Source: Ischnura elegans (lineage: Eukaryota > Arthropoda > Insecta > Odonata > Coenagrionidae). From it: DNA of 64,000 bases. The notes beneath the pieces were generated by a model, which was given only the letters and a program-made list of their open reading frames with translations, did not search any database and was not told where the DNA came from. A program made the translations under genes and the position numbers. Below are positions 39,701 through 48,700 of this stretch, in pieces (position 1 is the stretch's first letter; every line of letters starts with the position of its first letter). Where the stretch lies: NCBI RefSeq assembly GCF_921293095.1, contig NC_060246.1, positions 114,122,941-114,186,940 of the forward strand, read 5' to 3'.

Positions 39701-42700
39701 TATTTCATTTAATAATGCCTTCTTCCCAACCTTTTCGTTATGAAAATTCGTTTCGTTTCGAATGAATCGTTATCATGCTGAAGTGAATAATCGGTAATGA
39801 ATGTTTCTCGCGATTTCCGCCGGGTTAAAATATTCATATCATCACGAAAATTGACTCGCCCTTCATCCTCGTGCTTCCGAGTGTCAGATTCAGATTTTTT
39901 TCGTTTTGGCCTGATTCAGGTGTCTCCCGATTGGTCACAAAGTCTGCTTAAAGTTACGGCTCCGATAATTAGCCTCCTTGGATTCTCGCCCGGGAAATTC
40001 TGGATTCTTCACGAAGAAATGGATTGTTAGGAACATGGCTAGGAACCAATTTAAATTTTTTACATTGTTTCTTATGGGAAACACTGCATCGTTTAACGTT
40101 GTTTCGCTTAACGTCGACTTTTTCAGGAACGAATCAACAACGTTAAACGAGGACTCACTGTACATAATACCTGTATGGGCAATAATTTTCATAAGACTGA
40201 ATATCTTTTAGTACCTATATTTAAATATGGATTTTGTTCAAAATCTGCAGGAGAGAAGTACCAGGTAATTGAAGGGGAGGGGGTTTGAGCACATGTGACT
40301 TGAGGCACTGAACCAATGACTAGGAATAAATAATGGCACAATTGTCAACACTGCTAGCTTCTTTTTTTAGACAATACTGTCGTACAGAAAATACATATAT
40401 AGTTCTTAACACTGTTAATAGAGTAGTAGATTGCGCAATTGCAATTTAATTTGACGATATACTGATAAAAATCTCACTCATTGTGTAGAAACATTTTTAT
40501 TGAGATTAGGAGAACTCAATGTATGCCTTGTTTGTGCACTATAGTGAAAACTATCATAAGGAACGATGGACGAGTATATTAATTGACCACCAATTCCGTA
40601 ATTTCATTCATCACCTGATGATGTGTCCTGTAACGGTCGCGAAAGCTTGCACGACAAAGCGCAACACGCAGCTGCACCCGGAAGCCGTTAGCAACTATCA
40701 TAAGGAAGTGCAAAATCCACCTAACCACAACTGAAGCATTTGCGGGCGAAACAAGTCTGTATGTGATGAGAAAGTGATAACTTTTGGGGGAAAAATTTGT
40801 GAGGAAAATTAGAATACAGTCCATTGGTTTAACCATACATGTATTGAAACCTATTTTCATTGCCAAGCACAAGCGTAATAGTGTGTAAAGATATTGTTTT
40901 TAAAAATAACTTGAAGGGCCATAAAAATGATTTTTAATCATTAAAAATATTAAAATGTGAATGACAATATAATTAGCATTCCTTTTATTGTATGTACCCA
41001 GAAGAAACTTGAATAATTACTTCGTTTTATGGCAGGCAATTAAAAATGCATTTGGATGCAAAAATATCTGAATATCTGACACCTGAAATAAAGCATCTGA
41101 TCCGGATTTGGATCCAAAAAAGTCCTGGATGCATCCATCCCTAATAAACACTAAAAAGTTCTTATGCTATACAAAAAGGTGACATCCTTCACAGCCCACA
41201 TATTAGTGATACAGGTTAGCAAGGTATATTTCTAAGCAGCATATATGGGTGCATTAAGTAAGAGGGGACATTAATCCACCAGATGTCTCCTTTTATGGGA
41301 GCTTTGACAGATACTTGAGAACTACAATGTTGAGTTTTTATCTCTACTTCCTCAAAAGAGAGCATTCCTCTATGCTACCAGCTAGGAAAATATATCCAAA
41401 ACATAAAATTTTCACATTTTGCATCTCATTTCCATGAGATAACAGAATAAATTACCAATGCGAGATTAAAAGGAGAACGAGGCCAAATAGTAAAAAGGAG
41501 GAATAATCTTCCAGAGAAAATGGGAGCATGGATGACTCCTATCTAAGATGGTCTAAAAATTGGGTCAGCACTCCAACTATGGAATTTCTTCAAATTCAGC
41601 AAGAGTCCTGATGGAAGAATGATTTGGTACTTTACCTAGGAATGATTCGGTGCATTCAACACTGGTATGCACCCAAGCTATAGAATTTCTCCAGGAATGA
41701 GCTCTCTGTAAACTGCTATTTCTGAGCTAAGCCATTTTTTCAGAGTAGCCTTTTACACCTCCACATGTTTGAGCATTCGATGCTGATTGGCGGTATACTG
41801 GAGTTAGTTGTATAATGTTACCAACAGTGTGTCACCAAATGACTTAAAAGCTATACCGTAGCTCTCATTCCACTTTTTCCAGACAGAGGCTGAAGATATG
41901 CTATATAGTAGCCTAGCCTGCTCCTGAGCTTATCACTGTTCTTGCACCTTGCTAATTCAAAGGAAGTTTAAAATCTAAAAAGAGCTTTAGTGAAGCAACT
42001 TCATTATTTTTTGTAAAAAAAATTATTTTAATGAATTTACTTGTTGATTATCAGTGCCAATAAGTAGATTCATCAAGTTTGTCCTTTTGCACCACTGCAA
42101 TTGACTAAAGATACAATTTTTTAAAAACATCAGCTAATTTTATAATTTTAGTGGGTTCTTTGAAGCCAAAATTCCCTTGCATTGCCATTCTTGATGAAGA
42201 AAGGCCTAACATCCTGTGCCATCAACCTCAGTAATTTGCCATGGGAATAAAGGAACCTCGTTAGCAAAGTGCTATGCATAATGGCCCAGAAATCTAATTA
42301 AGGTTCCTTGATTGATTCCTTGTCTGGGAATTTTTTTTCTGATAGCATTTTTGAGAATTTCACTGCCATTATCAAGGCAGGTGGTATAATATCACTCACA
42401 CACAACATGCAACAATACCTTTGCAATAAATAATACAATAATAATAAATGAGATTGAACAGAATATTTCCCACCTTACAATCGTCACAAATGCCACCTTC
42501 AAACACAGGATGCTGACTAAGAATTACTTTGTTCTCAGCTCTGCAAGCAATGCAAATATCCTTGGGATCCACTTTACCACTACGAATTTTCTTGAAGAGG
42601 CCTAATATGAGAAAAATGCAATTTTCACATTTACAATACTATTCTGTGATTTAAGTGCAAAGCATTGTATCTAAATCAAGTATTTCACAGGGTCAACAAT

Positions 42701-45700
42701 TAAAGTCTGATTTGTTAAAAAATTAGTAGTTGTTCTGAGGAGTCCAACAAATTTAAATAAGAATAATATACTGTAAAACCAGTATATAATTACAGTTTGA
42801 GAGAATACCAATGTAACTCATCATTCATGGCTCAAATTTTAGGTCCCCACTTTAAAGGGAGGGGGTGAAGTGGTGGTGGTAGTACTGATGGATAGATAAT
42901 GCAAAGAATGCTTGACTTAATGTTAGATACAATTGATGCTAAACGGGGTCTGTGCATTAGTATGGCACATGTATTTCTTCCATTGATTTTACTATGTGCA
43001 AATTGGATGGACAGATGAGGAAGGCTTCAGCTATGCCATAAAGAAAATTTCAGTAACACCTCTGAAAGTATCTACATCATAACTTAAGTGGACCCCTGTA
43101 TCCAAACAATGGAGGACAAGTTTGAATGAGAAGAAACACCATCAAATTGTGAACAAAGCTCAATAAAGGATCTTGCTAGTGCCAAAGCAATTATTAAGAT
43201 TATGGGAATTAGCACACTTTGAATTCTTAACTTTGAGATGGTTGAGAAGGTAGCTGATTAGCACGAATCAGGATGATCTCCAAAAAACGGAAGTGAGAAA
43301 ATGTAGTCCACAAACAAATTTCTTTAAAACGGATCATCAATTATAAATACAGATGATAGCAGATGCTTCAAAACTGCCAAAAACAAATGTACAGGTTGGG
43401 AGGAAGGGTCATTCACATGAGAGCATAGATATCAGTCACTTGGACACTCCACCGAAGCAATGCTCTCAGCCTATCTGTTCCGTGCATTTGGGAGTTCCTG
43501 GCAAAGAACAACTCTACAACTCTTCCACAGCCCCTGTATAACCCACTTCTTGCCTAGTTTAACCTTTTCTTGCTCCTTTGGTTCTAAAATAGCCTGAAGG
43601 GACCCATTTTTAGGTAATTCAAGCCACTCATACTATTGAAACGAAAGCTCTTGAAGAGATTCCTGGAAATGCCTTCTCAGAATGGCTGAAAGGGAATGGC
43701 CAGATAGCAAGCATCGACAGGTAATGTTGCTCTAGCTTTTCATAAGCTGTCAATGTAAGGGTGCCAATCAAACAACAATTGTTGCACTTTCCACTTCCAT
43801 ACCTAACATGGGATAAGATGGATGGGGTTTCACTACAATGTAAGTACCCGTGCTTAAGACGTAGCCTATTAGCAATGAAGCCAACCAAAGAGGATGGGGG
43901 GAGGGGGAACCAACGACCTCTCCCACTGCCATCTTCCTCCCATTCCCCTCCCACTGATAACTTGGCCTAACAAAAGAAGAACGTAAAATGGGAGCACAAA
44001 GAGCATACTCAAGGCCGTTAATCACATAAATGCTAGGACATAACTGGCTTTAGGTGTCATAGATCTGAGATACATCTTGTATTTTTAGTTTAATAAACAG
44101 ATAAAACAAAGCAATAGTTAATGCTTGCTCAGCCGTGCATCACCCTTGAGAAATATCTGTCATAATATCGAGCATACAATGTGGTAGGAACTTTTTGACC
44201 TTGCTAAATCCGATTTATTTTACATGCAAAACATAGGCCGTTCAGCAGAATAAAGACTAGTACTCGCTAAACCGTGATTCTTGCAAAATGCCATACTCGC
44301 TAAACCGGGCTTCAACTGTACATTGGTATCACAAAACACAGCAAAAAAATATAGACAGAAGTGATACCAATAAAGACAAAAAATTAAATAAATAATAAAT
44401 GATAACAGAATAAATTTATAATGTACCCAGTTTCACCCAAACTTCATTATAAGCAATGAGTATTGACCATATATATAATTTGGGACAGTTGTTGGCACAA
44501 TAAAATTTGCAAACTTACTAATTTTTGGTGAGCCACCATCAACCGAGCCAGATTGAATCTCAGGATGTTTCGAAAAAGGTACATGTTGGCTATCCTTCTC
44601 TGGTCTTCCTTCAGGTATTCTTTTCTCTTTCAAATACTGCCTCCTCTCCTTATCACTTTCACTTTCTGAGATATTTGTCATAACCTTCCTAAGAGCCTCC
44701 AAGCTCTTTCTCAGGTCAGCTGACAACTCCAGCTCTAAAAGTGCGAGTAAGGTGACCCATAAATTAAAAGCATCTTCTTGGAAATATTAGCAAATGCTAA
44801 TGACTATTGACTTAATAATGAGTGAACTTCAGGATCAATCCTTTGCTGCCATCCTATGTGTTTGGCAAATACCTTCAAAGCTTACCATGCCATCATCATG
44901 CATACCCTATCCTCACAGCATGATGTCTTCCAATGAAGTAAACATATATGTGTAAAATCTTATGTAATTTTCTAGGTTAATTACATAGATTTAAACTTAA
45001 CTTATTCAGTAAGTAATACTTAAATGAGATACACAATAAAACCTCACCTTAACGAACTACCGCTAAATAAAGAACTCGAGAAACGGATCCGTTTAACAAA
45101 CAAATGCTATTGGTCCGGCCAAATGCCTATGTAAAAGCAAAAAATGTTGAAAAATTGTATATACAACTTAACATAGCCACTCAAAGTTCAAAAATTACAC
45201 AGAGGATAAATCATTTTCCTTGGCTTGGATTTTTGTAAATGATTTTTCCCCTGTGGAATTTTCACTCTTAATGAGCACTTGCAGGTGACTCAGTAAAGGT
45301 GTACCACTGGCTAGTCTGCAGATATTCCTAGAATTATAATAGACATGGGCATACAAGTAAAAAAATGGAAAAATGCTCATTCATATGTAAGAATCGATCC
45401 TTACTAAACAAATGTGCGAAAAGAATTTCTCCTTGGGTTGGATGGATTACATGATCTGATGTGAACTCCAAAAATAATTTATCTATTAAAGTATTTTTGT
45501 AAGTATTTCTTTCATATTGCCACACTTTTTCACAAATGAAATAAGGCTTACCAAAGCTTAACTACTGCAGAATCCACTTTTTCAACTGAAATAAGGAGAG
45601 AGAATTTCTGATGCTGCTAGACCTCACATCAGAGAGCTATCACTGCTTATCGTTTCACAATCAGGCCGACTTACTTGTGGATTGTGAGGCAAATCCTTCA

Positions 45701-48700
45701 TTAGCCCACTCCAATTTTTCTTTGTCATCCCATGATGAGACCATTCCATCTTGAAAAGCACAGTCCTGCAATTCAAACCACAAATGAGCAAAATGATGAA
45801 CTGCCCATATTTTATCTTGTCAGAAAATCACCTCAGTACTTACATCAATGGCTTCTTCAATTCCTTCCCTGTATTTCTTGGTTCCCTGAGTATGATTTAA
45901 TTTCTTGTAAAATTTTCTGAAGGGACATATATTACGGACCATGACCTGAAAAAGAGACTAAGTAGAGCGCACTTGCCATTTAGGGAAGAATGGTCCTTAC
46001 ACCATTGCAGTAGAAATTCATTAAAACCATACATCTCTGCACATACCCAGACAGCACATTTGTGGTAATACATTTGTATTACAATTGTAATACAGTGTCA
46101 AATGTCCTCTATTACAATCGTATTACAATTGTAATACAGTGTCAAATGTCCTCTATTACAATCGTATTACAAATTCCCTTGTATTTTGCCTTTGTATTAC
46201 AACTGTATTACAAATCATCTGTATACAAAACGTTTGAATACAACTGTAATACCGTTGTATTACAAAAATCGGTACAATTTGTAAGGTTACAGAAGATTTA
46301 CCATTTGTATACAAATGGTTGTGCTATCTGGGTAGCTTCCCCCTTATTTTTTTCAGGCTTACGTTTTGGATAACATTTATTCTGTGCAAAGTAATCATTA
46401 ACCTTTAAAATGCTCAAAATGTTTAGTCCTCATGGTGTACAAATGAAAAATTAATGATCCAATCAACAAATAAACTCTCCTGATTATTGCCACTATGATT
46501 ATGAGCCGTTCCACATTAATGCTGTTTATATTTTGAGGCCCTCTTCTCATTCAATGCTCTCCAATTCAGAATGAATGCTCTTGAAAATCCTGCAATGTTC
46601 AGTAATCTGCATGCCCCATGCGCCCTTCCCCTCAACAACAATTGAATTCTTCAACAAATTATTTTGTTTCTGAATGAAAAATCCCTGATTTTAGCATTTA
46701 ATAGCACATCACATAAAAGGAGATGAATTTTAAAAACACATTGGTCAAGTCATTTGTCCTTACATCAAAGATTACATTAAAGGTGTTGCCAGATATGTTT
46801 GAAATAGCAACTCTCTTTTACAGTTTTATCCAAAAATCTTACCACAGTACATGACGAATCCTAGATTCTTCTGGAGTCTACCACAAATTTTTAATGAGTT
46901 CTCAACCATGGGTTTGAAGTTATTTTAACTCCCAGATACTTCATTTTATCTATTGCCTAAGGAATCTAAAATCTTCCCTATGCCCACACGTATGGATTCA
47001 CTTCAATAAAACATGCTGTTCCTTGAGAAAATCATCGTAAAAATGTTTTATTTTCTACAGATATCATGCTCACTATTTAAGGAAAAGTTAAGTGATAAAA
47101 AGAAAGTTCCAGGTCTGCTATTAGGAGTTTACAAGGGGAAACCATCACAGTGTAATAAACATTCTGCTCATTCTTTACAGTATTGAGGAAGTCTAGCATA
47201 TAAATAATGCCGTTGGTATTCATAGAAGTATTCACCGATCTTTGAAATCCAAGCCTTATTTGTCAGGTGGCATGTAAGCCTGTAGTGGGTAAATAAAATC
47301 CCCTAATTCATGCCATTAAGTCTTCATCAGAGGTCCATTGAAAATCCATTAAATAAGATGAAAACAGAAAAAAATACAAATTTCACTGACTTATAGTGAA
47401 TGGGGTTGGGTAGTAACAGAAATTCCTTAATTTATGAGGAAGAAAAAAATTGAATTGACCAGGGGCGGAATTCTGTACACCGTACCAACGATTGTCGGTG
47501 TCGGTAAGCCGGTCCTACCGATAAGTCTCGGTACGAGCGATTCAGGTGACACGTTTTACCGACGATTGTCGTTATCCCACCGACAGTTGTCGGTAAACCC
47601 GTCGGTACATACCGACGATTTCAAAACGCTCGGTAGGACCTACCGACAAATTTTTAGCAACATGGCGGACTTTTGTTTACACTTTTCGGCCTAAGCTGAC
47701 GACTACTTTAAATCATAATCTACGACGCTAGATCCGTGGAAGTGCTCTAATTGTATGTTATTTATAATAAAAATGATTGATTAAACACTTGAAACGTAAA
47801 ATTTACATAGTGGGAGCAGTATTTAACTTTGCCAATGTTAAACGTATATTACATTATGCGTTCCAATAGCGTAAGGTATTTCACATTATAAATATTCCGT
47901 AATTTTAAGTATGTAACGTATTGCTTTGCTTTTAAATTACTCACAACAAGACACGATAGGTATCTATTGTTGATTCGTAAAGTTTGGATCCGAAAATAAT
48001 TTATATTTTCAATAAAAACGAATGCCTATTGATGCACTTTCAATGAAATATATACGTGGACATTTCGTTCACTTTTATATTAACTTCAATACCCTATGTG
48101 AGCGTCTGAGAATGGGGTTTATAATGAAAATAACTCTCCTACATTCGTAAGTACTCTTGAGAGCATCAGACAGCAACGACGAAATAGAAAAAGCATATTG
48201 CTACTATATTTTAGAAGAATATAAATGGCATCACTTAACTCCTCTCACTCTTTGACGTCGTTACCGGTGCACAAAACTTCCCGTAAAATTAATGCTGAAT
48301 TTACTTCACCATACTAACCAAACACCGTACGGGACTTCAAGATAGATTTTCATTATTACTATAAGAGCACTGAGTAGGTACGTACCGTGTATTCCATCGG
48401 TAGAAAGGGGCAAATAAAAAGAATGATTGCACGAAACAAGGAAACATTTAATGAATTATTCATCATAAAACTACAAAAATTTAATTTCAACACGAGAAAA
48501 CCTTCATACTTCCAACGGTATATCACAAATTAACACTGATCAAGCATATTTAGTCAAAGTCATATCAACGCAAAGTTTGAAATAACACACAAATGGTATC
48601 AAAATGCAAAAGTTAACACTTCCAAATAGATAGCGTAAAGTATGTCACTCAAGTTCACAATCACAACACTTGACGCGATGATACCTTCCGTGACATCCGC

